Positions 22,804-34,954 of a DNA stretch of 64,000 nt are shown piece by piece. Origin of the DNA: Type-B symbiont of Plautia stali (lineage in GTDB: Bacteria; Pseudomonadota; Gammaproteobacteria; Enterobacterales; Enterobacteriaceae); contig BBOA01000006.1 in assembly GCA_001485295.1 (NCBI GenBank), positions 62,001 to 126,000 on the forward strand, given 5' to 3'. A model generated the notes under the pieces. The model did no database searches and was not told the origin of the DNA. It worked only from the letters and a program-made list of their open reading frames with translations. Numbering within the stretch: the first letter of the stretch is position 1; each line of letters opens with the position of its first letter. The position numbers and the translations under genes were made by a program.

Positions 22804-24543
22804 GTGCCACGAATTCACGTCTATTTTATGAGCTGCCTGCTGGCCGCTGCGCCGGTCGCTGAGGCAGCGAAAGTGCGCCTTGAAGTGCAAGGCTTAACCG
22901 GGGATCTCAACAAAAACGTGCGCGCCCGTCTCTCGACTATCGGCGCCGACGAAGTATCGAACGACGGCCGCTTTCGAGCACGCGTTTCAGAGGCGATCCA
23001 GCAAGGGCTGAAAGCGCTCGGCTACTACGAGCCAGATATCGATTTTGAAGCGCGTCCCACGCCGCCGCAGGGCGGGCGAACGGTGCTAATTGCCCATGTC
23101 AAACCCGGCGATCCGGTCAAAATCGCCGGCAGCACTATCGTGATCGAAGGCGATGCGCAGCGCGATCCCGACTATCAGGCTTGGGTGAAGCAGGGCACGC
23201 CGAAAAAAGGGCTCCAGCTGAATCACGGCGAGTATGACAAGTTCAAAAGCGGTTTCTCTAATTTGGCGCTGCGCAACGGCTATTTCGACGGCAACTTCAA
23301 AAAGAGCCAACTTGGCGTTTCCGTGGGGCGACGCGAAGCCTTCTGGGACATTGACTACGACAGCGTTCGGCGCTATCGCTTCGGCGACGTCGGCTTCTCC
23401 GGCTCGCAAATCCGCGAAGAGTACCTAGATAACTTGGTGCCGTTCGAAAAAGGCGACTACTATAGCTCGCGCGATCTTGCTGAGCTGAACCGTCGTCTTT
23501 CGGCGACGGGCTGGTTTAACTCCGTGGTAGTGGCGCCGGAGTTCGTGCAGGGACGGAAAACCAAAGTGCTGCCTCTGAGCGCGGCAGTGTCGCCGCGCAC
23601 CGAAAACACGATCGAAACCGGCGTCGGCTACTCCACCGACGTCGGGCCGCGCCTGAAGGCGACGTGGAAAAAGTCTTGGGTTAACGACAGTGGTCATAGT
23701 ATGGTGGCCAGCGCCTATCTCTCCGCGCCAGAGCAGCAGGTCGATCTGAGCTATAAGGTGCCGCTGTTGAAAAGTCCGCTGGAGCAGTATTACATTTTCT
23801 CCGGCGGTCTGAAGTGCACCCATCTTAACGACACTAAGGCCGACACCACCACGCTCGGCGTGTTGCGCTACTGGGAGAACAGCACTGGCTGGCAGAAGGC
23901 CGTTAACCTGAAATGGAGCCTCGATTACTTTACCCAAGGCAGCGTCACTAACACCACGATGCTGCTCTATCCGGGCGTCAGCCTGAACCGCACCCGCTCG
24001 CGCGGTGGCTTGATGCCGACGTGGGGCGATTCGCAGCGCTACTCCGTCGACGTCTCCGATACCACTTGGGGATCGGACGTCGACTTTCTGATCCTGCAGG
24101 CGCAGAACGTCTGGATCCGCACTCTGGCGGATAAGCATCGCTTCGTGGCGCGCGGCAATCTCGGCTGGATCGAGACTAACGACTTCGAGAAGGTGCCGCC
24201 GGATCTGCGCTTCTTCGCCGGCGGTGATCGCAGCATTCGCGGCTACAAATATAAAGACATTTCACCGCGCGACGAAGACGGCAAGCTGACCGGCGCCTCG
24301 AAGCTCGCCACCGGCTCGCTGGAGTACCAGTACAACGTGACCGGCAAATGGTGGGGCGCGGCGTTTATCGACTTGGGCGAAGCGGTTAACGACATCAAAC
24401 AGAGCAATTTTAAAACCGGCGCGGGCTTCGGCGTGCGCTGGGCGTCGCCGGTCGGGCCGATCAAACTGGATATCGCCCGGCCGATTGGCGACAGCGAGGA
24501 GCATGGTTTGCAATTTTATATCGGATTGGGGCCTGAACTATGA
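22804..24543 (+). CDS. tamA: Outer membrane translocation and assembly protein TamA
   Basis: Omp85-family outer-membrane barrel that acts with TamB in envelope assembly and lipid transport. From the GTG at 22804 it has 579 residues (E. coli 577): a signal peptide ending near VAEAAK, three POTRA domains (about 25-265), and a 16-strand barrel. The barrel holds the Omp85 motif region [20 protein letters not shown] near 472-491. It ends in the usual terminal strand [11 protein letters not shown]. The stop overlaps the tamB start by 4 bp. Confidence 0.94.
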   Translation: MPRIHVYFMSCLLAAAPVAEAAKVRLEVQGLTGDLNKNVRARLSTIGADEVSNDGRFRARVSEAIQQGLKALGYYEPDIDFEARPTPPQGGRTVLIAHVKPGDPVKIAGSTIVIEGDAQRDPDYQAWVKQGTPKKGLQLNHGEYDKFKSGFSNLALRNGYFDGNFKKSQLGVSVGRREAFWDIDYDSVRRYRFGDVGFSGSQIREEYLDNLVPFEKGDYYSSRDLAELNRRLSATGWFNSVVVAPEFVQGRKTKVLPLSAAVSPRTENTIETGVGYSTDVGPRLKATWKKSWVNDSGHSMVASAYLSAPEQQVDLSYKVPLLKSPLEQYYIFSGGLKCTHLNDTKADTTTLGVLRYWENSTGWQKAVNLKWSLDYFTQGSVTNTTMLLYPGVSLNRTRSRGGLMPTWGDSQRYSVDVSDTTWGSDVDFLILQAQNVWIRTLADKHRFVARGNLGWIETNDFEKVPPDLRFFAGGDRSIRGYKYKDISPRDEDGKLTGASKLATGSLEYQYNVTGKWWGAAFIDLGEAVNDIKQSNFKTGAGFGVRWASPVGPIKLDIARPIGDSEEHGLQFYIGLGPEL

Positions 24544-27500
24544 AACTGCGGAAAAAGGTCCTGATCGGCGTGCTGATCTTTCTGGTCGTACTGCTGGGCG
24601 GCGTGGCGTTTTTAATCGGCACCACGCCGGGGCTGCATCTGGTGCTGAACGGCGCGGCGCGCTGGGTGCAGGGCCTGTCGATCAAACAGGTGGAAGGCGG
24701 CTGGCGTAATCTGACCGTCAGCGGCCTGCGCTATGAGATGCCCGGCGTCAGCGTCGACGCTGGTACCTTTCACCTCGCAGTAGATCTTAACTGCTTGCTG
24801 CACTCCTCGGTGTGCGTCAACAATATCGCGCTGAAAGATGTCAGCGTGGTAGTCGATAGCAAAAAAATGACGCCCGCGCAGGAAGCGCCGCTGGAAGAGG
24901 AGAGCGGCGGCGGCGATCTCAGCATGCCTTACCCGATTACCCTGCGCTATCTCGGTCTGCATAACGCCAACGTCAAAATCAACAATACCACTATCTCGCT
25001 GCTCGATTTCACTACCGGCCTGCAGTGGCAGGATCGCGCGCTGACGCTGAATTCCACTCATATCCGGAGTCTGCTGGTGGCGTTGCCAAAAGTGGTGAAG
25101 GTCGCCAACGAAGAGGTGGTGCAGCCTAAAGTGCAGCAGCCTCAGCCGGATGAGAAGTCGATGTTGCCGGAGATGCCCGATTTTCGTCTGCCGATCGATA
25201 TCGACGTGCAGGAGATCCTCGTCGAGCAGCTGCGCCTCACCGGCGACACCGACATTGCGGTCAGTCGCCTGCTGCTGAAGGCGAAAACCGCCGATCGCCG
25301 GCTGCAGCTGCAGACGCTGAACGTCGACTCGAACCTCGGCCAGCTTAACGGCAGTGGCGAGGCGACGCTGGCGGACAGCTGGCCGGTGAATTTCACGCTT
25401 AACGGCACGGCCAACGTCGATCCAGTGAGGGGCGAGAAGATCAAGCTCGATCTGAGCGGCGCAATGCGCGACGAGCTGAAGCTAAGCCTTAACCTCTCCG
25501 GTCCGGTACGCGCGCAGCTCGACGCCGCTACTCAGATGGCGGTAGCGGGCCTGCCGCTGTCGCTGCGCCTCACCAGTCCGCAGCTGCGCTGGCCGCTGAA
25601 CGGTACGGCGCAGTACCAAGCAGACAACCTCGACTATCAGTTTAAGGGCAAAGCCACGGACTACGCGATGTCGCTGCGCACGACGATAAAAGGCGACAGC
25701 GTGCCGCCGGCCACTATCGCGCTGGATGGCAAAGGCAACGTCGAGCAGTTTAGTCTCGACAAGCTGCGCATCGGCGCGCTACAGGGCAACGTCGATCTCA
25801 CGGCGCTGCTGGACTGGAGCAAAGCGATCAGCTGGCGCAGCGAGCTGACGCTCTCCGGCATTGACACCACGCGCCAGTATCCCGACTGGCCGGCGAAGCT
25901 GGACGGCAAAATCGCCACGCGCGGCAGCCTCTACGGCGGCATCTGGCAGGTGAGCGTGCCGCAGCTGCAGCTCAAGGGCAACGTCAAACAGAACGTGATC
26001 AGCGCCGACGGCTCGCTAAAGGGCAACAGCTACAACCAGTGGGATATTCCCGGCGTGCACATCGTGCTGGGCCGCAACAATCTGGACGTGAAAGGCTCGC
26101 TGGGCGACGTGCTTAACCTTGACGCCACTATCGACGCACCGCATCTCTACAACGCTTTGCCGGGGCTGGGCGGCGTAGCCAAAGGCACCATCAAGGCGCG
26201 CGGCACGCTGCAGGCGCCGCAGCTGCTAGCGGATCTCAACGCCACCGGCCTGCGCTGGCAGCAGCTGCAGATCCGTCGCGTGACGCTGGACGGCGACGTG
26301 TACTCCAGTGACCAGGTAGCCGGCAAGCTACAGCTGCGTGTCGAGCAGCTAAAGCAGGACGCGCTCAACATCAGCCTGCTGACGCTCAACGTCGACGGCA
26401 ATGAAAAAGCGCATAAGCTCAAACTCAACGTGCAGGGCGAGCCGGTTTCCGGCCAGCTGGCGCTCAACGGCAGCTTCGATCGCCGGCAGCAGCGCTGGCA
26501 GGTCACGTTTAACAATACGCGCTTTGACACGCCGCTCAGCGAATGGCGACTGACGCGCGCGATGGCGATCGACTACCTCAATGCGAAGCAGACCGCTACC
26601 ATTGGCCCGCACTGCTGGCAGAACACTAAAGCGTCCAACGCGCAGCTTTGCGTGCCGGAGCCGGTCGAAGCCGGCGCGAGCGGTCACGCGCATATCCAGC
26701 TCAACCGCTTCGATCTGACGATGATCAAGCCGTTTCTGCCAGATGAAACCCAGCTGGCTGGCGTATTTAGCGGCGACGCGCGTGTCAACTGGACGGCGGA
26801 CGGCACGCTGCCGACTGGCACCGTCTCGCTGAGGGGCAATAGCGTGAAGGTACGGCAGAATATGCAAGGCAATACACTGCCGATCGACTTTAGCGCGCTG
26901 AATCTCAACGCGGCGCTGCGCAACGGGCGCGCCGATCTCAACTGGCTGATCCGCATCGCCAACAACGGTCAGTTCGACGGCAACGTGCAGATCAGCGATC
27001 CACAGAACCGTCGCACGCTGAGCGGTAACGTCAACATCCGCAATATCTCACTGGCGATGCTTAATCCGGCGCTGATGCAGGGCGAGAAGATCAAAGGCAA
27101 CCTTAACAGCAGTCTGCGCCTCGGTGGCAGCATGAAGCAGCCACAGATCTTCGGCCAGCTTAGCCTGCAGGGCGTCGACGTTGACGGCAACTTTATGCCG
27201 GTCGATCTCACCGCAGCCAACCTGAACTTGATGTTCAACGGCATGAGCTCGACGCTTAACGGCTTGGTGCAGACCACGCAGGGCAACATCAACCTCAACG
27301 GCAATGCGTACTGGAGCCAGCTCGACAACTGGCACGCGCGCATCGCAGCGCAGGGCAGCCGCGTGCGCGTCACCGTGCCGCCGATGGTGCGCATGGATGT
27401 CTCGCCGGATCTGGTGTTTGAGGCGACGCCGGCGGCTTTCAGCCTAGACGGCAGCGTAGATATTCCCTGGGCGCGCATTACGGTGCAGAAAGTGCCGGAG

Positions 27501-28274
27501 AGCGCCACGGGCGTTTCGTCGGACGAAGTGCTGCTGGATAAAAACCTGCAATTGAAAACCGCCGTCATCCCGATTAATAGCAATCTGGTGATCCATGTCG
27601 GCAACGACGTGCGCCTGTCGGCCTTTGGCCTGAAGGCGAAGCTCAATGGTGACCTGAAAGTGGTGCAAGACAGAACCGGCCTCGGCCTCAACGGCCAGAT
27701 CAATATTCCGTCCGGGCGCTTCCACGCCTACGGCCAGGACCTGATTGTGCACAAAGGCGAGCTGCAGTTCGCCGGTCCGCCGGATCAGCCCTATATCAAT
27801 TTTGAGGCGATCCGTAATCCCGAAGCGACAGAGGATGACGTCACGGCAGGCCTGCGCGTCACCGGGCTGGCCGATGAGCCGAAGGTTGAGGTCTTCTCCG
27901 ATCCGGCGATGTCGCAGCAGGAGGCGCTTTCTTATCTGCTGCGCGGTCAGGGATTAGGCTCTGAAAGCGACGGCAACGCATTAACCTCAGCGTTAGTTGG
28001 GCTGGGGGTTGCACAAAGTGGGCAGGTTGTGGGTAAAATCGGTGAGGCGTTTGGTGTCAGCAATCTTACTCTTGATACGACTGGGGTTGGCGACAGCCAG
28101 CAGGTGCAGGTCAGCGGCTATGTACTGCCGGGTCTACAAGTAAAATATGGCATCGGCATTTTTGATTCACTGGCGACCTTAACCTTGCGTTATCGCCTGA
28201 TGCCCAAACTCTATTTGGAGGCAGTGTCCGGTGTGGACCAGGCTCTTGATTTGCTCTGTCAGTTTGATTTTTAG
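24540..28274 (+). CDS. tamB: Translocation and assembly module protein TamB
   Basis: AsmA-like bridge protein that spans the periplasm from an inner-membrane anchor to TamA and is thought to move phospholipids. It has 1244 residues (E. coli 1259). An N-terminal membrane anchor ([20 protein letters not shown], residues 8-27) precedes a long beta-rich groove of DUF490 repeats. The conserved C-terminal domain (ERLRGQG-type [18 protein letters not shown] near 1135-1152) ends at [13 protein letters not shown]. The ATG overlaps the tamA stop (ATGA), so translation is coupled. It is fully open over 3.7 kb, clear evidence of selection. Confidence 0.94.
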   Translation: MKLRKKVLIGVLIFLVVLLGGVAFLIGTTPGLHLVLNGAARWVQGLSIKQVEGGWRNLTVSGLRYEMPGVSVDAGTFHLAVDLNCLLHSSVCVNNIALKDVSVVVDSKKMTPAQEAPLEEESGGGDLSMPYPITLRYLGLHNANVKINNTTISLLDFTTGLQWQDRALTLNSTHIRSLLVALPKVVKVANEEVVQPKVQQPQPDEKSMLPEMPDFRLPIDIDVQEILVEQLRLTGDTDIAVSRLLLKAKTADRRLQLQTLNVDSNLGQLNGSGEATLADSWPVNFTLNGTANVDPVRGEKIKLDLSGAMRDELKLSLNLSGPVRAQLDAATQMAVAGLPLSLRLTSPQLRWPLNGTAQYQADNLDYQFKGKATDYAMSLRTTIKGDSVPPATIALDGKGNVEQFSLDKLRIGALQGNVDLTALLDWSKAISWRSELTLSGIDTTRQYPDWPAKLDGKIATRGSLYGGIWQVSVPQLQLKGNVKQNVISADGSLKGNSYNQWDIPGVHIVLGRNNLDVKGSLGDVLNLDATIDAPHLYNALPGLGGVAKGTIKARGTLQAPQLLADLNATGLRWQQLQIRRVTLDGDVYSSDQVAGKLQLRVEQLKQDALNISLLTLNVDGNEKAHKLKLNVQGEPVSGQLALNGSFDRRQQRWQVTFNNTRFDTPLSEWRLTRAMAIDYLNAKQTATIGPHCWQNTKASNAQLCVPEPVEAGASGHAHIQLNRFDLTMIKPFLPDETQLAGVFSGDARVNWTADGTLPTGTVSLRGNSVKVRQNMQGNTLPIDFSALNLNAALRNGRADLNWLIRIANNGQFDGNVQISDPQNRRTLSGNVNIRNISLAMLNPALMQGEKIKGNLNSSLRLGGSMKQPQIFGQLSLQGVDVDGNFMPVDLTAANLNLMFNGMSSTLNGLVQTTQGNINLNGNAYWSQLDNWHARIAAQGSRVRVTVPPMVRMDVSPDLVFEATPAAFSLDGSVDIPWARITVQKVPESATGVSSDEVLLDKNLQLKTAVIPINSNLVIHVGNDVRLSAFGLKAKLNGDLKVVQDRTGLGLNGQINIPSGRFHAYGQDLIVHKGELQFAGPPDQPYINFEAIRNPEATEDDVTAGLRVTGLADEPKVEVFSDPAMSQQEALSYLLRGQGLGSESDGNALTSALVGLGVAQSGQVVGKIGEAFGVSNLTLDTTGVGDSQQVQVSGYVLPGLQVKYGIGIFDSLATLTLRYRLMPKLYLEAVSGVDQALDLLCQFDF

Positions 28275-28276
28275 CA

Positions 28277-28615
28277 ATGCGAGTAATTTCTACGGCAGTT
28301 TACGGCGCAAACAGGGAAATAGTCACTGGATGACGAATGCGCAAGGGGGATATGCAGATTGAGGGTTAGTCTCGGCTATTATCCGGGCGTGATCCCGTGC
28401 TAAGGAACCGTCTGTTGTGAAGTTTAGCGCATCGACGCCATCACGCTGGGCGAAATAGATGCATTGCCACTAAGGTTGGCGAGTACAAGCGCCAGCTGAT
28501 GCAAACGCCTTACGGCAGCGCATGGCTTTATGTCTATCCGCGCTAGGTAAAGGGACGTCAGCGCATCGCCAGCGGCAACTAGCTACAGCGCGACGACCCT
28601 CTGTCAGACGCATAA
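28277..28615 (+). pseudogene. ytfP: Gamma-glutamylcyclotransferase-fold protein YtfP, broken
   Basis: Follows tamB directly, as in E. coli (113 residues). The start MRVI is out of frame with YGSLRRKQGNSHWMTNAQ. The rest carries at least one TAA and three TAG codons (for example GEV-stop-RID and SGN-stop-LQRDD) plus further frame changes. The overall length is preserved to the TAA at 28613-28615. Confidence 0.82.
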
Positions 28616-28617
28616 AC

Positions 28618-28650
28618 AAAAACACCGTCCTCTGGACGGTGTTTTTTTAT
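28618..28650. terminator. Bidirectional terminator ytfP/ppa
   Basis: AAAAACACCGTCC-TCT-GGACGGTGTTTTTTT is a perfect stem with A- and T-tracts on either side, between the convergent ytfP remnant and ppa. Confidence 0.9.
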
Positions 28651-28664
28651 CGGTCGGCGTCAGA

Positions 28665-29195
28665 TTACTTTTTCTTTGCGCGCTCGAAAGAGGAGATAAT
28701 TTCAGCTTTTGCCGCTTCGGCGTTGTCCCAGCCTCCCACCTTCACCCATTTGCCTTTTTCCAGCGCTTTGTATTGCTCGAAGAAGTGGGTGATCTGCGCA
28801 CGCAGCAGTTCCGGCAGGTCGTTCACATCTTTAATATGATCATACTCTTTAGTCAGCTTGGTGTGCGGCACCGCAACCAGTTTGGCATCTTCGCCAGACT
28901 CGTCGGTCATCTTCAGCACGCCAACCGGACGGCAGCGGATCACCGAGCCAGGCTGCAGCGGATACGGTGTTGGAACCAGAACGTCAACCGGATCACCATC
29001 CAGTGACAGGGTGTGGTTGATGTAGCCATAGTTGCACGGATAGAACATCGCCGTAGACATGAAACGGTCTACGAACAGGGTGCCAGACTCTTTGTCGACT
29101 TCGTATTTGATCGGATCGGCGTTGGCCGGGATCTCAATGACAACGTAGGTATCTTCTGGCAGTTCTTTACCTGCAGGCACCTGGTTCAAACCCAT
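28665..29195 (-). CDS. ppa: Inorganic pyrophosphatase
   Basis: Essential hydrolysis of pyrophosphate. From the ATG at 29195 it has 176 residues, as in E. coli. An AAGGAACG ribosome binding site supports this start over an ATG five codons upstream. Active-site segments are present: [37 protein letters not shown] followed by DVLV with the metal-binding aspartates, and a [13 protein letters not shown] segment. It is intact. Confidence 0.96.
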   Translation of the reverse strand: MGLNQVPAGKELPEDTYVVIEIPANADPIKYEVDKESGTLFVDRFMSTAMFYPCNYGYINHTLSLDGDPVDVLVPTPYPLQPGSVIRCRPVGVLKMTDESGEDAKLVAVPHTKLTKEYDHIKDVNDLPELLRAQITHFFEQYKALEKGKWVKVGGWDNAEAAKAEIISSFERAKKK

Positions 29196-29294
29196 TGGGC
29201 GTTCCTTCAATAGTCATATGTTGAGTGTCGGCTATTATAGCCAACTACTTGGAAAAGTATGCCCCAATTTTAACCTTTCGGAATGGTCGACCCC

Positions 29295-29744
29295 TTACTT
29301 CGCCGCGACAAACAGCGAGACGATCCCCGCAGCAATCAGTGGTCCGACCGGTACGCCGCGAAAGAAGGCGACGCCAACCACCGTGCCAATTAACAAGCCG
29401 CCGATCACCGAGGGCTGCGCGCTCATAAAGTTGACGCCGCGGCCGCCCAGCCAGGCGACGAAAATGCCTACCAGAATCGCCACGATTGACTGCCAGTTTG
29501 CGAACGATTTCAGCAGCGACGAAGCGGGAAGCGAGCCGCTGGCGAGCGGCACCATCACCGCCACCGTCAGGATAATAATGCCGACCTGGATGCCCTGCTT
29601 CTCTACATAGGGAAAAAACTGCGACAGCGGCGTCAGCTTAATCGCCAGCAGGATCAGAATAGAGATAGTGACTGTACTGTTGTGAACGAAATAGCTCAGG
29701 ACCGCGAGGCCGATAAGAATAAGAGTCGAGGCGTACGCAGCCAT
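29295..29744 (-). CDS. yeaL: UPF0756 inner membrane protein YeaL (DUF441)
   Basis: The 149 residues form about four hydrophobic helices. Family signatures are [40 protein letters not shown] and LFRGVP-like [19 protein letters not shown]. Function is unknown. The start has a GGGAGAAATC ribosome binding site. It lies upstream of ppa on the same strand, 99 bp apart. In E. coli the gene is elsewhere. It is intact. Confidence 0.9.
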   Translation of the reverse strand: MAAYASTLILIGLAVLSYFVHNSTVTISILILLAIKLTPLSQFFPYVEKQGIQVGIIILTVAVMVPLASGSLPASSLLKSFANWQSIVAILVGIFVAWLGGRGVNFMSAQPSVIGGLLIGTVVGVAFFRGVPVGPLIAAGIVSLFVAAK

Positions 29745-29909
29745 GATTTCTCCCTGAAAATATACGGATGTGCCAGCTGATACCAGCGCGTAAGTAAATA
29801 CACTCCCTTCATTGTATCAACAATCTGCGTCCTAGGCGCAACTGCCTTTATTGCGCTGCCGCCGATTTCCGCATCGCGCCGACGCGCGCAAACAGGCGTG
29901 ATAAACATC

Positions 29910-30560
29910 ATGAAAAAGTTCTTACTACGCACAGGACTCTTAGCTTTACTCGCCTTTATGACCCTGCTGCTGGCGGTCAGTGTGATGGGCATTCTTGCCA
30001 TTAACAAAGAAAACCTATCGCTGCATGTGATCAACCGCATTCAGGGCATCGAACTCAACGCGCTCTATTAGAGCAACGGCGATCTGATGCGAGCGAGCGC
30101 CACCGCCGCGCTGGGCGATGCGCAAAATCCAGATTGGCCTGCTGGACGAAGGCGCCGCCTCGGTGAAACAGGTGCAGTCCGACGTCTTAACCTCGCAGTA
30201 AAATATGAAAGCCTTTATTGCGGCCGGAACGGTCACGGTGCACGGCAAAAGCTAGACGACGAGGTGGTGGCCTCCAGCACGGCGGTGGCGGCCTTTGGTA
30301 GCTACGCCAACTAGGTGACGGAGGCGCAGCTGCCGCCCGCCGGCGACAACGAGCTGGGGCCGCCTGAACCACGCCTTGGGCGAGATGCAGCAGGCGCTGC
30401 GTGCCCAAGTGAGCTAGGTGCTCGACGCCAGTATGCAGATCGACGTCGGAAGCCGCGAACTGGCGGCGGGCAAAGTGCATCTTTAGCGCACTGAGAAGTG
30501 TCGGCGGCGTCGCTAGAGCAGACGGCGGCCAGCACATGGAGCAGCTGACCTCGCCGGTAC
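29910..30560 (+). pseudogene. Tar/Tsr-type chemoreceptor, truncated and broken
   Basis: Starts MKKFLLRTGLLALLAFMTLL, a typical first membrane helix, and continues into a four-helix TarH ligand domain (INRIQGIELNALY-stop-SNGDLMRA). Several TAG codons and frameshifts follow. The methylated-helix part is recognisable (LEQTAASTW..., near 30515), but the receptor ends there and runs into mpl at about 30560. The signalling tip is missing. Confidence 0.78.
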
Positions 30561-31751
30561 GCTCTTTGGGATTTACGGCACGTTTATGGTCGGTCTGGCG
30601 ATGCTGGCACGTTCCCTCGGCCATTAGGTGACCGGTTCGGACACCAACGTTTACCCGCCAATGAGCACGCTACTGGAGCAGCAGGGCATTGCCTTAATGG
30701 AAGGTTACGACGCCTCCCAGCTCGACCCTGCCCGGACCTCGTTATCATTGGTAATGCGATGACACTCGGCAACCTCTGCGTGGAAGCGGTGCTGGAGCGC
30801 AACATTCTCTATCTCTCCAGTCCGCAGTGGCTGCATGACTTTTTCCTTCGCGATCGCTGGGTGGTGGCAGTGGCAGGAACCCATGGCAAAACAACAATGC
30901 TTTATCATCGGCGGCGTGCCGAGCAACTTCGACGTCTCGGCAAAATTAGGAAAAAGTCCATTTTTCATCATTGAAGCGGATAAGTATGACTACTCATTTT
31001 TCGACAAGCGTTTCAAATTCGTTCACTACACGCCGCGCATCCTGATCCTTAACAACCTTGAGTTCGATCATGCGGATATCTTCAACGATCTGAGGGCTAT
31101 CCAGAAGCAGTTCCACCATCTAGTACGTATCGTGCCGGGCCATAGCAAGATCCTGCTGCCGGAGCACGACCATAATATTCGTCAGGTGATGACGATGGGC
31201 TGCTGGAGCGAGCAGGAGAGCGTCGGTGAGGTGAACTGATCGCTGATGGGCGAGCACAACATGCATAACGGCCTGATGGCGACCACCGCCGCGCGACACG
31301 TCGGGGTGAAGCTGGAGAATGCGGCGCAGGCGCTGGATAGCTTTATCAACGCGCGCCGCCGTCTGGAGCTGCGCGGCGAAGTGAACGATATCAAGGTCTA
31401 CGACGATTCTGGCGACCCTGTCCCGCCTTATGCAGCAAGGGCAGCGGCCGGGAGCGCATTCTGGCAATGCTGGAGCCGCGCTCTAATATCATGAAGATGG
31501 ACGTGAGCAAAAAAGATCTTGCGCCGTGGCTGGCGCGCGGATGAGGTATTCCTGTTCCAGCTGCACCATATTCTGTGGCAGGCCTCCGGCTTGGCCGAGG
31601 CCTGCATGCCGCTGGCGCACACTGGAGCGCCAATGTCGATACGGTGGTGCAGATGGTGGCGAAAACCGCGCCGCCGGGCGACTCGATTCTGGTGATGAGC
31701 AACGGCGGTTTTGGCGGCATTCATCAGAAATTGCTGGATCGACTGGATTAA
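30561..31751 (+). pseudogene. mpl: UDP-MurNAc tripeptide ligase Mpl, broken
   Basis: Recycles murein tripeptide by attaching it to UDP-MurNAc. The first codons are missing: sequence begins at LGIYGTFMVGLAMLARSLGH followed by TAG. The ATP motif GTHGKTT is kept near 30880, but the frame then changes. FFIIEADKYDYSFFDKRFKF and LILNNLEFDHADIFNDLRAI are conserved. TGA replaces Trp in EVN-stop-SLMGEHNMHN. Further frameshifts follow FINARRRLELRGEV, and the end reads MSNGGFGGIHQKLLDRLD. A deletion of about 80 residues lies behind GTHGKTT. Confidence 0.87.
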
Positions 31752-31759
31752 TTTATCAG

Positions 31760-31784
31760 GCGCCCGGCGACGGGCGCTTTTTTT
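31760..31784 (+). terminator. Terminator after mpl
   Basis: GCGCCCG-GCGA-CGGGCGC hairpin followed by seven T residues, 8 bp beyond the mpl stop. Confidence 0.85.
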
Positions 31785-32119
31785 ATTAATGAATCGGCTA
31801 ATTATCATCCTGTTTTCTTTTTCCTTAGCAAAAAAATCCACGCTTTAATATTTCAAATCAATCGGTTTACTCTTTCTGTTGTTGCCATTTTAATTTATTT
31901 CCGTCGAAAATAAAAATGATTGTCGCAGGGATTATTTCTAGCATCGGGCGTGTTGCCATACAAGAAATAAACAGTTTTCTCATTAGCGAAATGAATAACA
32001 GGTGTTGATGATTTTATCATGCATATTTTGGTATGTGGGTTAAATATAAGTTAATTACCAAAAATAGTCTGCTTATTATTTTAAACTTACCTCACTATAT
32101 GAAATAAGGATGTTATTAT
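31785..32119. other. AT-rich upstream region of kdgM
   Basis: 335 bp, clearly AT-rich, without coding sequence. Its position suggests the regulatory region of the porin gene (in relatives controlled by KdgR and CRP), but I cannot define sites. A weak AAGGATG ribosome binding site lies at 32106-32112. Confidence 0.5.
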
Positions 32120-32862
32120 ATGGGAATAAATAAATTATTGCGCGCTTCTCTGGGCATCGCGCTGATGCTTGGCTCTGCGGCGGAGCTGGCGACCGCGACG
32201 GTTGGACTACCGACACGAGTATCGTCTGCGCGACTGTACGCACTACGATAAGCTGGGGCTGGCCACTACCTTGCCCGATGATATGTTTATCGGCGTAGAA
32301 ACCAAATTCAAAGCCGGCGGCGCCGATCCGAAAGATAAATTTTACAACGACACTGTACTGAATGTCGTGGAAGTCACCTTTCTGAAATTGTACTTCTGGA
32401 GAAACTGGACGCTCTCGCCCTTTATTCAGCCGGAATTTAACTCCGCGCTTACCGAATGGAAATTCGGTAAGCGCCCTAGTATAAAATTAACGACCAGTAG
32501 TATCTTAGCGGTTTATATCGTCTTGAGCTGACCGACTATTCGAATGGAGATAAATACCGCACCGGCGGCATTGATTATTGCGAAACCGATCGCCACCTCA
32601 CCGCCAATCGCTTCGATATCTATTTACGTAATAAAAGCGATCGGCTGACCACTACCTGTAAGCTGGTCTATAAACATGCGGATGCAAAGCTGTTCGCCAA
32701 TAAGCATGACGACTATGAGCAGGAATTACAGTTCGACTACGCGCTAGGCAACGATTGTGCTTGGGTTCCCTGTGTCACGTTCAGCGATATCGGCAGCTCT
32801 TCAACCTCCAGCGAGCGTCAGCTGCGTCGGCGCGCATATTTATCGTTAATTAGGTTTAGGTG
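32120..32862 (+). pseudogene. kdgM: Oligogalacturonate porin, KdgM family, broken
   Basis: The signal peptide start MGINKLLRASLGIALMLGSA leads to a barrel with the family hallmark DYRHEY, then FIGVETKFKAGG and LSPFIQPEF, each separated by frame changes. The second half (YRTGGIDY, LRNKSDRLTT, ELQFDYALG, SSSTSSERQLR) is continuous to near the end. KdgM lets pectin fragments cross the outer membrane. Its loss matches the loss of the hexuronate locus at 48.8-53.3 kb. Confidence 0.8.
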
Positions 32863-32881
32863 GGCAGCCTTTTGCGCAGGC

Positions 32882-33421
32882 TTAGCTTTCCGCCAACTTG
32901 CGCAGGTACTGGAAAATCTGACGTGACGACTTCAGCGGCTTATTGCCCGCTTTCTCTTTCTGCGCGTTGCGGATCATGCTGCTCAACTGCTGGCGATCGG
33001 CATGCGGATAGGGCGCGATTACCTCGTTTATTGCCTCGTAGCCTTGGTCGATCAGGCGGTCGCGAAGCGCTTCCAGCTTGTAGAACAGCGCAACCTGCTG
33101 GTTGTGGCGGTTCTTCAGCTTATCGAGCGCTTGGCGAATCGGATCAACGTCGCGCGCGCGCAGCATTTTGCCTATCAGCTGCAGCTGACGGCGGCGGCCC
33201 TCTTTCTTGATGCGCTGCGCCAGCTCGATAGCGGCCAGTAGCTCTTCATCTAGCGGGATCTTCTCTAAGGCGTTCTTGCCCAGATGGGCTAGTTCGGCAC
33301 CTAGGCGTTTCAGCTCTTCAGCGTCGCGTTTAATCTCGCTTTTACTGACCCAGATAATCTCTTCATCTTCTCCCTGATTATCCGGCACATCGTCGAGCCG
33401 CTCATCGGGCTGTTTGGTCAT
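32882..33421 (-). CDS. darP: Ribosome biogenesis factor DarP (YjgA)
   Basis: Dual-action large-subunit assembly factor of the 50S ribosome. The 179 residues (E. coli 183) begin [20 protein letters not shown], with the conserved [20 protein letters not shown] and [16 protein letters not shown] segments and a basic C-terminus. Highly charged and all-helical. Divergent from pmbA, 124 bp apart, as in E. coli. Confidence 0.94.
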   Translation of the reverse strand: MTKQPDERLDDVPDNQGEDEEIIWVSKSEIKRDAEELKRLGAELAHLGKNALEKIPLDEELLAAIELAQRIKKEGRRRQLQLIGKMLRARDVDPIRQALDKLKNRHNQQVALFYKLEALRDRLIDQGYEAINEVIAPYPHADRQQLSSMIRNAQKEKAGNKPLKSSRQIFQYLRKLAES

Positions 33422-33545
33422 TTTTCTGAGCTCCCCTAAAAAAGAGACTAATTTTACCAGTTTATCGGGTGACTGCGAAATTGTTCTCTGACTCTGATAG
33501 ACTCAAAACTTTCATACATAAGACATAAGATTGGACGACAGGCCG

Positions 33546-34886
33546 ATGAACGTATCTACTCAGGTTGCAGAACAGCAAAAAGTGTTGGAACAGGCAGTGG
33601 TACAGGCGCTGGATCTGGCGAAAGCCAGCAATGACGGCGCGGAAGTGGCAGTGACCAAAACCATTGGAATCAGCGTCAGCACCCGTTACGGCGAAGTGGA
33701 GAAGGTCGAGTTCAACAGCGACGGCGCGCTCGGTATCACCGTTTATCATCAGAACCGCAAGGGCAGCGCCTCGTCCACTGACCTCAGCCCGGAAGCGATT
33801 AAACGCACCGTGCAGGCGGCGATCGATATCGCGCGCTACACCTCGGCGGATCCGTACGCCGCACCGGCTGACCCCGATCTGCTGGTGTTCGACGCGCCGG
33901 ATCTCGATCTTTATCATCCTTGGGAGATCGACGCCGATCGCGCCATTGAACTCGCCGCGCAGGCGGAGCAGGCCGCGCTGAAGGCGGATCCGCGCATCAT
34001 CAATACCGAAGGCGGCAGCTTCAACAGCCACGTCGGTATCAAGGTGTTCGGCAACAGCCACGGCATGCTGCAAAGCTACTGCTCCAGCCGTCATTCGCTC
34101 TCCAGCAGCGTGATCGCCGAGCAGGATGGCGATATGGAGTGCGACTACGCCTATACCATCGGCCGCGCCTTCGAGGATCTGCAAAGCCCGGACTGGGTCG
34201 GCGAAGAGTGCGCGCGTCGCGTGGTGTCGCGTTTGGCGCCGCGCAAGCTCTCTACTATGAAGACGCCGGTAATTTTCGCGGCGGAAGTCGCCACTAGCCT
34301 GTTCGGCCATCTGGTCGGAGCCATCAGCGGCAGTAGCGTCTACCGCAAATCGACCTTCCTGCTGGATGCGCTGGGCCAGCAGATCCTGCCGGAGTGGCTC
34401 ACGATTCGGGAGCAGCCGCATCTGCTGAAGGGACTGGCGTCAACGCCGTTCGACAACGAAGGCGTCCGCACCCAGGCACGCGATATCATTAAAGAGGGCG
34501 TGCTGCAAACTTGGCTGATGACCAGCTACTCGGCGCGCAAGCTGAGCCTGAAAAGTACTGGCCATGCGGGCGGCATTCACAACTGGCGCGTCGCCGGCCA
34601 GGGTAGCAGCTTCGACGATTTGCTGAAGCAGATGGGATGCGGTCTGGTGGTCATCGAACTGATGGGCCAAGGCGTCAGCGCCATTACCGGCGACTACTCG
34701 CGCGGTGTGGCCGGCTATTGGGTCGAAAACGGGGAGATTCAGTATCCTGTGAGCGAGATCACTATTGCAGGAAATCTCAAGGATATGTGGCGCAATATCG
34801 TAACGGTCGGTAACGACATTGAAACCCGCAGCAACATACAATGTGGCTCGGTGCTGCTGCCGGAGATGAAAATCGCCGGACAATAA
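33546..34886 (+). CDS. pmbA: Metalloprotease TldD/E complex subunit PmbA (TldE)
   Basis: Subunit that with TldD forms a heterodimeric protease used for microcin B17 maturation and CcdA degradation. Started at ATG 33546 it has 446 residues (E. coli 450). A TTG five codons upstream is also open. Family segments: [57 protein letters not shown], and the C-terminal [20 protein letters not shown]. TldD is not in this window. It is intact, and a strong terminator follows. Confidence 0.95.
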   Translation: MNVSTQVAEQQKVLEQAVVQALDLAKASNDGAEVAVTKTIGISVSTRYGEVEKVEFNSDGALGITVYHQNRKGSASSTDLSPEAIKRTVQAAIDIARYTSADPYAAPADPDLLVFDAPDLDLYHPWEIDADRAIELAAQAEQAALKADPRIINTEGGSFNSHVGIKVFGNSHGMLQSYCSSRHSLSSSVIAEQDGDMECDYAYTIGRAFEDLQSPDWVGEECARRVVSRLAPRKLSTMKTPVIFAAEVATSLFGHLVGAISGSSVYRKSTFLLDALGQQILPEWLTIREQPHLLKGLASTPFDNEGVRTQARDIIKEGVLQTWLMTSYSARKLSLKSTGHAGGIHNWRVAGQGSSFDDLLKQMGCGLVVIELMGQGVSAITGDYSRGVAGYWVENGEIQYPVSEITIAGNLKDMWRNIVTVGNDIETRSNIQCGSVLLPEMKIAGQ

Positions 34887-34903
34887 TAATACTCGCTTCC
34901 CGA

Positions 34904-34930
34904 AAGCAGCCGCTCTGGCTGCTTTTTTTT
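34904..34930 (+). terminator. Terminator after pmbA
   Basis: AAGCAGCC-GCTCT-GGCTGCTT stem followed by a run of T residues, 18 bp after the pmbA stop. Confidence 0.88.
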
Positions 34931-34954
34931 ACCCATAATAAAAAAGATATACCG

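Noticed and set aside
28522-28839. Open frame on the plus strand across the ytfP end and ppa
   Set aside because: Overlaps a strong bidirectional terminator and is antisense to intact ppa; no homology.
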